NCBI RefSeq assembly: GCF_000332175.1 | Contig: NZ_KB235910.1 | Location: 605,690 to 669,689, forward strand | Direction of reading: 5' to 3' | DNA: 64,000 nt | Source of the DNA: Pseudanabaena sp. PCC 6802 | GTDB lineage: Bacteria > Cyanobacteriota > Cyanobacteriia > Pseudanabaenales > Pseudanabaenaceae | In this document: positions 16,852 to 25,297 of the stretch, piece after piece | Layout: each line of letters opens with the position of its first letter | How positions within the stretch are numbered: the first letter of the stretch is position 1 | The notes under the pieces: model-generated | The model's database searches: none | Seen by the model: only the letters and a program-made list of their open reading frames with translations | Told to the model about the DNA's origin: nothing | Translations under genes and position numbers: made by a program

Positions 16852-18216
16852 ATGCCGCTACCTATTGTTGCTATTGTTGGTCGTCCCAATGTGGGGAAGT
16901 CTACGCTGGTAAACCGACTAGCAGGGGAGCAATTCGCCATCGTATTCGACGAGCCTGGAATTACGCGCGATCGCACCTATCGTAATTGCTTTTGGGGCAA
17001 GCATGATTTTACTGTAGTGGATACGGGTGGGCTGGTATTTGCCGACGATACGGAATTTTTACCACTGATCCGACAGCAGGCTTTTACGGCGATCGAGCAG
17101 TCCTGCGCCGTCATCTTTATGGTGGATGGTATTGATGGCATTACTGCTGCCGATTGGCAAATTGCCCAATGGCTCCGAACTCAGTCCGTGCCTGTGATTC
17201 TAGCGGTTAACAAATGCGAAGCTGCTAACTTTGGGCTGGCGCTCGCTGCCGAGTTTTGGCAATTGGGACTGGGCGAACCTATACCCATCTCTGGTATTCA
17301 TGGCAACGGTACGGGCGATCTCCTTGATGAGCTGGTCAAGCACTTCCCCGATCCGGAAACTGTGGAACCGGAAACCGATGAGATCAAAGTAGCCATCATC
17401 GGTCGTCCTAATGTGGGTAAATCTAGCTTGCTCAATGCGTTTACAGGTGAGGAGCGCTGCATTGTCAGCCCGATCGCGGGGACAACGAGAGATGCGATCG
17501 ACTCGATCGTGACTAGAAACGGGCAGAAATATCGCCTGATCGACACGGCTGGTATTCGCCGCAAGAAAAATGTGGAATATGGAGCCGAATTCTTTGGGAT
17601 CAATCGCGCTTTCAAGGCGATTAATCGCTCTGATGTAGTGCTGTTGGTAATCGATGCTTTAGATGGTGTAACCGAGCAAGACCAAAAGCTAGCTGGTCGG
17701 ATTAATGATGAAGGTCGCGCCTGCGTTATCGTGGTGAACAAATGGGATGCGGTCGAGAAAGATTCCTACACCATTTATGACTACACCCAGGAAGTCACCA
17801 GTCGCATGATGTTTGTGGATTATGCGCCGATTATCTTTGTCAGCGCTCTCACGGGTCAGAGGGTAGCAAAAATTCTCGACCAGGTGGATATCGTAGCGGA
17901 ACAGCATCGTCGTCGCGTTTCTACTGCGGTTTTGAACGAGGTCTTGACTGAAGCCTCATCTTGGCATTCTCCCCCCGTCACGCGCCAGGGTAAACAAGGA
18001 CGCATTTACTACGGTACTCAAATCTCTGCTTCGCCACCTGCGATCGTTCTATTCGTCAACGATCCGAAGCGATTTAACGACAACTACCGCCGCTATATCG
18101 AAAAGCAATTCCGCTCTTCCCTAGGTTTTACTGGCACGCCTCTTAGATTGATCTGGCGAGGTAAAAAGTCTCGCGAAGTTGAGGGCAAGTCTATGAATCG
18201 TGCGGCGAAGGTATAG
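16852..18216 (+). CDS. der: Ribosome-assembly GTPase Der (EngA)
   Basis: A double-GTPase-domain protein needed for 50S subunit maturation. Two G1 loops are visible, GRPNVGKST near residue 10 and GRPNVGKSS near 186, each followed by its DTGG or DTAG (G3) and its NKxD-type base-recognition motif (NKCE in the first domain, NKWD in the second). A C-terminal KH-like domain ends [17 protein letters not shown] start at [10 protein letters not shown], the usual N-terminus, giving 454 residues. The first domain's NKCE rather than NKAD is normal for part of the family. Confidence 0.95.
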   Translation: MPLPIVAIVGRPNVGKSTLVNRLAGEQFAIVFDEPGITRDRTYRNCFWGKHDFTVVDTGGLVFADDTEFLPLIRQQAFTAIEQSCAVIFMVDGIDGITAADWQIAQWLRTQSVPVILAVNKCEAANFGLALAAEFWQLGLGEPIPISGIHGNGTGDLLDELVKHFPDPETVEPETDEIKVAIIGRPNVGKSSLLNAFTGEERCIVSPIAGTTRDAIDSIVTRNGQKYRLIDTAGIRRKKNVEYGAEFFGINRAFKAINRSDVVLLVIDALDGVTEQDQKLAGRINDEGRACVIVVNKWDAVEKDSYTIYDYTQEVTSRMMFVDYAPIIFVSALTGQRVAKILDQVDIVAEQHRRRVSTAVLNEVLTEASSWHSPPVTRQGKQGRIYYGTQISASPPAIVLFVNDPKRFNDNYRRYIEKQFRSSLGFTGTPLRLIWRGKKSREVEGKSMNRAAKV

Positions 18217-18439
18217 ATTGGATCTAACGCATTCATCAACATCATCAACAGCCAGCCGCTGCATGACACGGGCAAGCCCTACAGGGTTCGCGCCTGCGCA
18301 TGTCATCCTACCGATCCGATACCACTTCAAGCGATCGCTCGATCCCAAATCCTGTTTAGTTACCCCCTGGCACTTAAAGTCCGCCTGCGCGGACTTTATG
18401 CGTGTAGCCGCGACTTTCAGTCGCCAGGCAATATTAGAG

Positions 18440-18460
18440 ATATAGCGGTTTTCAGGGACG
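18440..18460. repeat. Isolated MITE terminus
   Basis: TATAGCGGTTTTCAGGG matches the terminal inverted repeat of the MITE family, but no partner end is seen nearby. A related solo end (CCTATAGCGGTTTTTAG) occurs near 34049. Both look like fragments of old insertions. Confidence 0.4.
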
Positions 18461-18465
18461 ACTAA

Positions 18466-18702
18466 TTAGTAAACCTGCTCTACTTCACCAATGTCAGGAA
18501 TGGACTCTCTCAGCTTGCGCTCAATTCCCATGCGCAGGGTCATGGCAGAGCTGGGGCAAGATCCACAGGCACCCTGCAAGCGCAGCCTAACCACGGGACC
18601 TTCTAATTCTACTAGCTCCACATTACCGCCATCTGCCAACAGATAGGGCCGCAATTCATCTAAAACATTTTCCACATTTTCAGCGGTCAACTCTAATGCC
18701 AT
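18466..18702 (-). CDS. nfu: Nfu-type iron-sulfur scaffold (NifU C-terminal domain)
   Basis: A 78-residue protein consisting only of the NifU C-terminal domain. It starts [21 protein letters not shown] and has the cluster-ligating CGSC motif ([11 protein letters not shown], about 45-55). In cyanobacteria such stand-alone scaffolds assemble and pass on 4Fe-4S or 2Fe-2S clusters, notably to photosystem I. Length and both cysteines are standard. The gene is alone, convergent with der. Confidence 0.93.
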   Translation of the reverse strand: MALELTAENVENVLDELRPYLLADGGNVELVELEGPVVRLRLQGACGSCPSSAMTLRMGIERKLRESIPDIGEVEQVY

Positions 18703-18804
18703 AATTCACCTTTGACGTACATTCAAATTTACAGGACTACATCTAAGTTATCATTTCCAAACCAGGACTGTGCCCCAGAACAATGAGATCTCATCTGTAC
18801 TGCG

Positions 18805-19407
18805 TTAATTCTCCTCAACTGGTACCCTTACCGAAGATAGGCCCGCGAGCGCTCTCAAATTTTGGCAGCGTACTAACTCCGTAAACTCCAGGTTAGACCT
18901 GCCTTCTAGTTTGGCAACAAACTGCACGGCATCGAGTAACCCTCTTGCGGCAGCACTCTCCGTATAACCGCGTCTTTGCGCCACCTGGATGGCTTCGTTA
19001 TCCGCTTCAATCTGAGTTTGGGTTCCCTTACTGCGGCGGCGTACTTGCTCCACTGCTACTGTAGTAAGCATAATCCCGATCGCGATACCCACCGTATCTC
19101 CCTGCATTAACTCAAACATTCCGCCCAAAAACGATAGTAAGGCGATCGCTTGGTAGGTACCGGGTTTAAACCACTTTGCCTGTTGCCGCCAGGCAACTTC
19201 GCGCAGTAATAGTAAATCCCGATGCACGACACTTAGCTGCATCCAAAGTGTTGGCTCGATCGTAATTAAAGTATTATTTGCCCAAGGCAATATTGGCGTG
19301 CTGGCAATTATAGTTTCTCGATCTAGTTTGGGTATTATCCTGGTTGACATGCGCCACGATGCTGGCAGCAGATCGTGTAAACGCAATATTTCTGGCTCGA
19401 GTGGCAT
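18805..19407 (-). CDS. DUF3318 family membrane protein
   Basis: A 200-residue cyanobacterial protein with two central hydrophobic segments (about 84-100 and 104-121). The soluble halves fit DUF3318: DLLPASWRM, HRDLLLLREVAWRQQAKWFKPG before the helices, and ADNEAIQVAQRRGYTESAAARGLLDA after them. It is probably anchored in a membrane with both ends cytoplasmic. Function unknown. It is divergent from the TetR-family gene that starts at 19551. Confidence 0.75.
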   Translation of the reverse strand: MPLEPEILRLHDLLPASWRMSTRIIPKLDRETIIASTPILPWANNTLITIEPTLWMQLSVVHRDLLLLREVAWRQQAKWFKPGTYQAIALLSFLGGMFELMQGDTVGIAIGIMLTTVAVEQVRRRSKGTQTQIEADNEAIQVAQRRGYTESAAARGLLDAVQFVAKLEGRSNLEFTELVRCQNLRALAGLSSVRVPVEEN

Positions 19408-19550
19408 GTTTGTAAAATTATGAGTTATTGCACTGAGTAAAAGTAATAGGAATAATTACTTTTTCTAAAGAAATTATGCAGTAATCCGCAGTTCAGTGAG
19501 TAGTTGCTTCAAAATATGTAAATGCTTGCATGGTTCTTTGGCGTATTCAT

Positions 19551-20171
19551 ATGAAGTTAAGCAGTCATCAGTCTCAAGCTGAGCAGGATACAAGAAGCAA
19601 GATCTTGCAATCAGCACAGAAACTATTTGCTCGACAGGGTTTTGATGGTACAACCACAAAAGATCTGGCAACACATGCTGGCGTGGCTGAGGGCACCCTG
19701 TTCCGTTATTTTAATAATAAAAAAGCGATTCTCGTTGAAGTTGCCACCCAGGGATGGGTGACGATTTTGACGGATTTGCTGACTGAGTTAAGCCAAATGG
19801 GAAGCTATAAGGCGATCGCTCAGATGATGCATCGTCGCATGGGCAATATGAACGAAAACCTTGACATGATGAAGGTATGTTTTATGGAAGCGCAGTTTCA
19901 TCCTGACCTGCGCGATCGCATCCAGTCCGAAGTCGTAGACAAGATGACAGACATTGCTGAAGTCTTTTTTACCGAAGCGATCGCCAAGGGGATTTACCGC
20001 GACTCTCTCAGCCCTAAGGTGATTGCGCGGGTATTTGTCGGCATGTTTGCGGTAGCAGGGTTTAGCAACGAAACCATGATGAATGGTGGTTCGCCCTCAG
20101 ACTTACGGCAGATGGCAGAGGGAGTAGCGGATATTTTCCTAAATGGGGTGCTGGTTCATAAACCTTGTTAA
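19551..20171 (+). CDS. TetR/AcrR-family transcriptional regulator
   Basis: A 206-residue regulator. The N-terminal DNA-binding domain (about 14-60) reads ILQSAQKLFARQGFDGTTTKDLATHAGVAEGTLFRYF, a textbook TetR helix-turn-helix. The rest is an all-helical ligand/dimer domain. I start at MKLSSHQ rather than seven codons earlier because the helix-turn-helix then begins at its usual distance from the N-terminus. The ligand and targets are unknown. The divergent DUF3318 gene is one candidate. Confidence 0.88.
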   Translation: MKLSSHQSQAEQDTRSKILQSAQKLFARQGFDGTTTKDLATHAGVAEGTLFRYFNNKKAILVEVATQGWVTILTDLLTELSQMGSYKAIAQMMHRRMGNMNENLDMMKVCFMEAQFHPDLRDRIQSEVVDKMTDIAEVFFTEAIAKGIYRDSLSPKVIARVFVGMFAVAGFSNETMMNGGSPSDLRQMAEGVADIFLNGVLVHKPC

Positions 20172-20178
20172 ACCAGAC

Positions 20179-21087
20179 TTAGTAGCCACGACCGTCGCTT
20201 ACATGTCCTTTATTGAGCATATATTCATCCACCAAGCGCATTTTCTGCAATCTTTGCGCTTCTTCTAGCATTAGTTGACCGAAATGCTTGAGCGTTTGCA
20301 GATCGAAGTTAGGTCGGCGAAATTCTGGCGGTGGTTCTTTACTATTCAGCAAGCGCATGGATAGGCGATCTAATCCCACTCGATCGATAAATTGGCGTAC
20401 CTGCTCGTCGTAAAGGCGCGATCGCAGGGCGCTAAAGAAATCGATAGAGCGATCGCTAAACATATCCACCAGTTGTTCTATTTCCCAACTCGATAAACCA
20501 TCGGCGGCAAAGATGCCGCTGACGATGCCAATGCGATCGTTGCGATCTGGCTCCCAGTAAAACTTCTCCATGCGGCCATCGCGCACGAGCGGTGCGTACA
20601 AAGTCGAGAAGTCATTCCCAGTCACGATAATGGGTACGCGATGAATAGGAGTCATATCGTAGCTACCGGGCAACTGTACGTTGGTGGGATTATCTGCAAT
20701 ATTCATCAGCGTGGCATTCACCAACTGCGTATTCACCGTGTACTGCGTACTGGCATCGACCCGACCCGCACCCGCATCGAGATCTTCGATCAGCAGAATA
20801 CACATTTTGCCACGGACGCGAATTAACTCCGCAGCTTCTCGGTAACGCACTCGAATCAAGCGCGCCGGATCGCCAGCGTCGGGGCTTTCCAGTTCTCCAC
20901 CGGACATGTATACGGGTTCGATCCCCATGCGATCGAATACCAACTCGCACTGAAACGATTTACCTTCCCCCTTGCGACCGTGAATGCCCAGGATGAGCGG
21001 TACTTTGACATCAGGCAACTGCATGAAGTTTTTCGTAATATGAATCGCCAACTTGTCTAAAAAGCGCGGCGAAATGTAATAAGTCAT
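20179..21087 (-). CDS. rca: Rubisco-activase-like AAA+ ATPase
   Basis: A 302-residue AAA+ protein matching cyanobacterial Rubisco activase homologues. Walker A is GIHGRKGEGKSF (about 34-45) and Walker B is ILLIEDLDAGAG; TNVQLPGSYDMTPIHRVPIIVTGNDFSTLYAPLVRDGRMEKF covers sensor and arginine-finger regions in broken segments. Some cyanobacterial versions carry a C-terminal SSUL domain that tethers them to Rubisco in carboxysomes; this one ends soon after the AAA+ core and lacks it. The likely role is removal of inhibitory sugar phosphates from Rubisco. Confidence 0.87.
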   Translation of the reverse strand: MTYYISPRFLDKLAIHITKNFMQLPDVKVPLILGIHGRKGEGKSFQCELVFDRMGIEPVYMSGGELESPDAGDPARLIRVRYREAAELIRVRGKMCILLIEDLDAGAGRVDASTQYTVNTQLVNATLMNIADNPTNVQLPGSYDMTPIHRVPIIVTGNDFSTLYAPLVRDGRMEKFYWEPDRNDRIGIVSGIFAADGLSSWEIEQLVDMFSDRSIDFFSALRSRLYDEQVRQFIDRVGLDRLSMRLLNSKEPPPEFRRPNFDLQTLKHFGQLMLEEAQRLQKMRLVDEYMLNKGHVSDGRGY

Positions 21088-21210
21088 ATAAATCTTATGA
21101 ATTTGCGCAGTTTCAAAACTTCATGATACTGGTTCTGGAGATTTCTAGTAAATAAAATCACTGTGGCAGGGTTTTGCAGTCAACTTAAAACTGGAACAAT
21201 TGGATTCACC

Positions 21211-21975
21211 TCAAACATTGAAAAACGCTATATTCTCTGCGCAAAATAATACGCATTCTCTGATGCTGTTGGTTTGCCTGGGATAATCGAGCTGCGGTCT
21301 GGCGATCGCAATTAGTTGTATGCCCAACTCTGCGGCGATCGCTATCTTTAGATCCTCCCCTCCTGATTTTCCCGATGCCTTTGTAATTACTGTGGTAATT
21401 TGCCACTGCTGCCATAACGCTCTCTCAAGCGCGACTGAGATGGGGGGGCGGATAGCAACAATCTGCTCCGATCTAAAGTCAGCATCCAATGCTGCTTGCA
21501 GCGATGCGATCGCGGGTAAAACTCGGGCATAGAGACGACAGCGATCGTGCCAATTGCGAAATAGATGCAAGCTCTGATATCCCACAGCGAGAAATACATT
21601 TTGTCCATCTAAAATTTCTGGTTGGATGGCATCCTCGATGCTGTTCGCAATTCTTAAGTTATTGGATTCTAAGAGTACATCTTCCCGCTCAAATCGCAGG
21701 TATGGTATTTGATGGGTTTGCGCTTGAGCGATCGCTCCGTGCGAAATCTCAATTGCAAATGGATGCGAAGCGTCGAGGATGGCGGTAATGTGATTGGTTT
21801 GGATAAATTCGGTCATAGTGGAGCTATCTAGTTTACCTACTCGCACGCATGCATTTGGCGAGTACATTCCCCGTGCCGTATCTGTGACAACAGTAACGAC
21901 AAAAGGAATGCCTCGCTCCTGAAGGGCGATCGCCAGTTGCTTACTTTCGCTAGTTCCGCCGATCAACCAAATCAT
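21211..21975 (-). CDS. cobK: Precorrin-6A reductase (CobK/CbiJ)
   Basis: This 254-residue NAD(P)H-dependent enzyme reduces (cobalt-)precorrin-6A in cobalamin synthesis. The Rossmann-type start is MIWLIGGTSESKQLA. ILDASHPFAIEIS, IPYLRFEREDV and VFLAVGYQSLHLF follow in the family order, and ITKASGKSGGEDLKI lies near the end. Length is normal. No cobalamin riboswitch is visible in the 106 bases upstream, and no other cob gene is adjacent. Confidence 0.88.
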   Translation of the reverse strand: MIWLIGGTSESKQLAIALQERGIPFVVTVVTDTARGMYSPNACVRVGKLDSSTMTEFIQTNHITAILDASHPFAIEISHGAIAQAQTHQIPYLRFEREDVLLESNNLRIANSIEDAIQPEILDGQNVFLAVGYQSLHLFRNWHDRCRLYARVLPAIASLQAALDADFRSEQIVAIRPPISVALERALWQQWQITTVITKASGKSGGEDLKIAIAAELGIQLIAIARPQLDYPRQTNSIRECVLFCAENIAFFNV

Positions 21976-22019
21976 TAGGAAATAATTCCTCCTGTAAATC
22001 TCTCATGGATGGACAGCCT

Positions 22020-22085
22020 GTAGGGGCAGGTTTTGTACTGTGTTATTGGTGTAAATCAACATCTTTTAGCTAAACCTGCCCCTAC
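22020..22085. repeat. Dispersed inverted repeat, copy 1
   Basis: A 66-base element whose ends GTAGGGGCAGGTTT and AAACCTGCCCCTAC are inverted repeats. The interior contains TTATTGGTGTAAAT and CTTTTAGCTAAACC. A second copy with the same ends and interior words lies at 41263-41331. This copy overlaps the stop codon of the GtrA gene. Confidence 0.7.
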
Positions 22086-22513
22086 TTAAAAATATGCATT
22101 TTGCTGACTGTGTATGTCACCACTGAGGTGATTAGCGATGCGATGATAAATGCGATCGTCTGTCGAACTCTCGGCAATATAGGTAGGGGAAACAGGAGTC
22201 TATCAAATAGGAGGGACAATAAAATTGCAGACCCCATACCAACTAGATACACAATTGTATAGGAAGTAAATTTATATTTGAAAGAGCGCGACTGCTTCTG
22301 GTGATTTGTAAATGTAAAGCGACTTTGGCAAACATAGCTTAAAGGAATCCCAATCAGATAGACAATAATAATTGATAGCACAAACTCCCATACTGATTCT
22401 TTGAAAAAGCGACCAATGATATCGCGAAGGATAATTGTGACTAAAGTAACGCAGCAACCCACAATAAAGTAAGTGGGATACCGGGAGAATATATTGGTAA
22501 ATTTGCGTTTCAT
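22082..22513 (-). CDS. GtrA-family membrane protein
   Basis: A 143-residue protein with four transmembrane helices (about 13-31, 41-59, 81-101, 119-138), the GtrA layout. The motif PLSYVCQSRFTFT is typical. GtrA proteins help translocate or supply lipid-linked sugars used by a partner glycosyltransferase. The partner is almost certainly the adjacent upstream glycosyltransferase gene, 15 bases away on the same strand. Its stop codon lies in a dispersed repeat. Confidence 0.85.
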   Translation of the reverse strand: MKRKFTNIFSRYPTYFIVGCCVTLVTIILRDIIGRFFKESVWEFVLSIIIVYLIGIPLSYVCQSRFTFTNHQKQSRSFKYKFTSYTIVYLVGMGSAILLSLLFDRLLFPLPILPRVRQTIAFIIASLITSVVTYTVSKMHIFK

Positions 22514-22528
22514 CTGGGATTAGCTTTG

Positions 22529-23518
22529 TCAATTACTGGACTGCGGTAAAATCGATCGCACTTTCCAAATAAAATAGTGATAGTCTCGGCAGGGCAGGAA
22601 ACTAGCATTATTTCTACCACTGAGAACGATAAAAATAAAGAAAATTGAGAACATAATTGCCTGGGTCAAGGCAGTAAACAGTAATCCGATAATATAGGCA
22701 ACCCAGCCCGGTGTTGCTGGCACGCCAATGGTTAACAGCCTCATGGCAATCAAAATTATCATGGCGATCGCCACCACAACTAAAACGATACTCGTGAGAA
22801 TGAGTAACCTCGTACCCACTACATCCGCATAGACAGAAATAGAACTAAGCCCGTGCGCTACCAGGTTAACCAGGCGCATTTGCGATTTACCCGCCAATCT
22901 CGAACCGCGATTGGTGGGAATTTCACCATAGGGAACTTTTGCCCTTTGCAAGCCAGCCGCATAGTGATTCCAAATCTCGGCAACTGCGACTAATCTACCG
23001 AGAATTGGATAGGGAATAATGCTAAAGTTGCCTATACGAATTTCCTGTCCCGTCAGTAATTGATAAAAATTTTTATACAAGCGATACAGACATCTGAATG
23101 CAATTCCTTCCGATCGCTTCACCCGTCTGGCAAAAATTACCTTCTCTCTCCCTTCCTGACGGTACGTCTCGATTAATTTGAGGGCATCTTCCGGTTTATC
23201 TTCGCCATCGCTATCCATTACCAATACAGCCTCGCATTGTCGATTTGCTTCAATGTATGCCAGGGCGATCGCGATCGCCCTTTGATGACCTAAATTTCTT
23301 CTTAATTCTAAAATGTCAATTTTTGTAATGGAGTTAAATTGCCTTGGCAATAGTTCGCTCGACAGGGATAAATTAGAAGCATCATCTACTACTAATACTT
23401 CTACATTTAGCCCAGTTGCTGCTAGAACCCAATCCAGTGAAGGTAATAGTTTGCATAATGATTCCCAATCGTTAAATACAGGAATGACTATAACTAATGT
23501 TGGTAAACTACCGTTCAC
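22529..23518 (-). CDS. Family 2 glycosyltransferase with C-terminal membrane helices
   Basis: A 329-residue polyprenyl-phosphate-sugar-synthase-like enzyme. The GT-A nucleotide-sugar site is visible: VVIPVFNDWESL at 10-21, VLVVDDASN near 41-49 and the DxD metal motif in VLVMDSDGEDKPED. Two C-terminal helices (about 235-262 and 270-300) anchor it. This architecture is that of GtrB/ArnC-type enzymes that load a sugar on undecaprenyl phosphate, and pairing with GtrA supports it. The sugar and final acceptor cannot be inferred. Confidence 0.87.
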   Translation of the reverse strand: MNGSLPTLVIVIPVFNDWESLCKLLPSLDWVLAATGLNVEVLVVDDASNLSLSSELLPRQFNSITKIDILELRRNLGHQRAIAIALAYIEANRQCEAVLVMDSDGEDKPEDALKLIETYRQEGREKVIFARRVKRSEGIAFRCLYRLYKNFYQLLTGQEIRIGNFSIIPYPILGRLVAVAEIWNHYAAGLQRAKVPYGEIPTNRGSRLAGKSQMRLVNLVAHGLSSISVYADVVGTRLLILTSIVLVVVAIAMIILIAMRLLTIGVPATPGWVAYIIGLLFTALTQAIMFSIFFIFIVLSGRNNASFLPCRDYHYFIWKVRSILPQSSN

Positions 23519-23612
23519 ACCATAACTCCTCGCAAAAAATTACACGGCAACCACATAGTTAGGGTGGGCAAAGCTCACCCTAACTATTTCTCAGCTTACA
23601 GGCGATCGCTAC

Positions 23613-24584
23613 CTAGAAGTTCCACAACATGGGATTATTGTCGAGGTAATCGGTGACAGTTTTACCAATCGCATCGATCTCCTGTAGATCTGCGGCTGAT
23701 AATTGCACTTCTGTAGCTTGGGCATTTTGGCGCGATTGCTCGGCATGGCGCGCTCCTGCAATTGCATTAGTTATTGGCTGTGGCTGAGGTTGTGCGATTA
23801 ACCACGCTAATGCCAGGTTACCCAGGGTTGTGTGATGGCGATCGGCGATCGGGCGCAGCCGCTCTAAAGCTGTTTGAGCGCGTTCGTAGTTTTCAGCCTG
23901 AAAGAGCTTGTTGTCAACCCGATGATCGCCTTTGGCAAACTGATGCCCCCGCCCAAATTTTCCTGTCAGCAAACCTTGTGCCAGCGACGAGTACGCCAGA
24001 ATCGAAATATGGTTGGCAACGCAATACGGCACGATTTCCTGCTCTGCTTGCCGCCAGAATAGAGAATAGGGGGGTTGAATGCTATCGATGCGTCCGTATT
24101 GGGCAGCTTCTTCCAATTGCGATCGCGAGAAATTCGACACGCCGATTGCCCGAATCTTACCATCCTGTTTGAGCTTATTCATGGCACTCATAGTTTCAGC
24201 AATCGGTACTACTTCACTCTTCCACGAACCAGACGGCCAGTGGATTTGATAGAGATCGATGTAGTCGGTCTTGAGATTTTGCAAGGAGCGATCGCAAGCT
24301 TCAATGACTAAATCGTATTTGAGGTGATTGGCAAATACTTTGGTGGCATAGACAACTGAGTCGCGCACATCTGCTAAGGCTTCGGCGACAATTCGTTCTG
24401 AATGGCCTTCGCCATAGACCTCGGCTGTATCTATAGTGGTAATGCCAGCTTCGTAGGCAGCGCGAATTGCGGCGATCGAATCGGCATCTTCAATCCCCAC
24501 CCACATGCGTTTGCCCGCTTGCCAAGTCCCCATCACAATAGGGGTAATTTGGATATCTGAAGTACCAAGAGTTCTCTTTTGCAT
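23613..24584 (-). CDS. Aldo/keto reductase
   Basis: An NADPH-dependent (alpha/beta)8 oxidoreductase, 323 residues from MQKRTLGTSDIQI. I chose this start because AAGGAC precedes it and the longer frame reads back through a perfect palindrome at 24688-24717. The catalytic set is present: Asp and Tyr in IDTAEVYGEGHSE, Lys in VYATKVF and His in YQIHWPSG. IGVSNFSRSQLEEA and a C-terminal cofactor segment (AIAGARHAEQSRQNA) follow. The substrate is unknown. The motif set fits the general stress or protein-69-like AKR group. Confidence 0.88.
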   Translation of the reverse strand: MQKRTLGTSDIQITPIVMGTWQAGKRMWVGIEDADSIAAIRAAYEAGITTIDTAEVYGEGHSERIVAEALADVRDSVVYATKVFANHLKYDLVIEACDRSLQNLKTDYIDLYQIHWPSGSWKSEVVPIAETMSAMNKLKQDGKIRAIGVSNFSRSQLEEAAQYGRIDSIQPPYSLFWRQAEQEIVPYCVANHISILAYSSLAQGLLTGKFGRGHQFAKGDHRVDNKLFQAENYERAQTALERLRPIADRHHTTLGNLALAWLIAQPQPQPITNAIAGARHAEQSRQNAQATEVQLSAADLQEIDAIGKTVTDYLDNNPMLWNF

Positions 24585-24687
24585 GCGATCCAGTCCTTTT
24601 TCACGATCGGTCTTCTGCGTAATAATATAGCTTTCAGCGGTCAGCGATCCGCAATTAAATAACCTACCACGATCGGGAATGCGTCTC

Positions 24688-24717
24688 TGTAAGGGCGAAC
24701 GGCCGTTCGCCCTTACA
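24688..24717. repeat. Perfect 30-bp palindrome
   Basis: TGTAAGGGCGAACGG and its exact reverse complement adjoin with no loop. A diverged relative is at 14741-14768. It lies upstream of the aldo/keto reductase and is one of several short palindrome families scattered between genes. Confidence 0.7.
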
Positions 24718-24761
24718 ATTGGTATCCTATCAACCTGCAACTCCCTTAGCGGTCAGCCTTG

Positions 24762-25256
24762 TCAATCTGTAAGCCGTAGTCCCATTACGATTAGATCGCG
24801 TTCAATTCCATCTAACTCGGCAATGCGCGGCATACATCCCCAATGCTGAAAACCGCAACTTGTAAATAATTTTAAACTGGCATGGTTATGTCCAAAGATA
24901 AATCCTAGTAATGTGTGGATTTCCAGACTCGGACATTGGGCGATCGCCGATCTTAACAATTCTTTACCTAAGCCTTGCCTTTGATAAGCTGGATCGATAT
25001 AGATGCTAACTTCAGCGGTTTTATAATAGGCAGGTCGCCCGTAAAATTCATGTAAGCTCAGCCATCCGGAGACACGATCGCGATCGTCTACCACCCAAAT
25101 GGGATGTTTGCCAGGGCTATGGGCGCGAAACCAGTCTAGACGGCTTTGCGGCGACACAGGTTCTAGATCTGCTGTGGCAAGTCTTCCAGGCACTGCCGCA
25201 TTATAAATATCCACGATGGAGGGTAGGTCAGTTTCTCTAGCATATCGTATATTCAT
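24762..25256 (-). CDS. GNAT N-acetyltransferase, phosphinothricin-acetyltransferase-like
   Basis: A 164-residue acetyl-CoA-dependent acetyltransferase. It starts MNIRYARETDLPSIVDIYN, the typical opening of the Bar/Pat-like GNAT group. The acetyl-CoA-binding motif A is AEVSIYIDPAYQRQGLGKELL, and LFTSCGFQHWGCMPRIAELDG follows. An alternative start ten codons upstream would add a non-family extension. The acceptor is probably an amino acid analogue or small amine. It diverges from the LOV kinase gene, 41 bases away. Confidence 0.85.
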   Translation of the reverse strand: MNIRYARETDLPSIVDIYNAAVPGRLATADLEPVSPQSRLDWFRAHSPGKHPIWVVDDRDRVSGWLSLHEFYGRPAYYKTAEVSIYIDPAYQRQGLGKELLRSAIAQCPSLEIHTLLGFIFGHNHASLKLFTSCGFQHWGCMPRIAELDGIERDLIVMGLRLTD

Positions 25257-25297
25257 AATTAGAGCCTTGTTTGCATAAACCGTCATAAATCCATCCT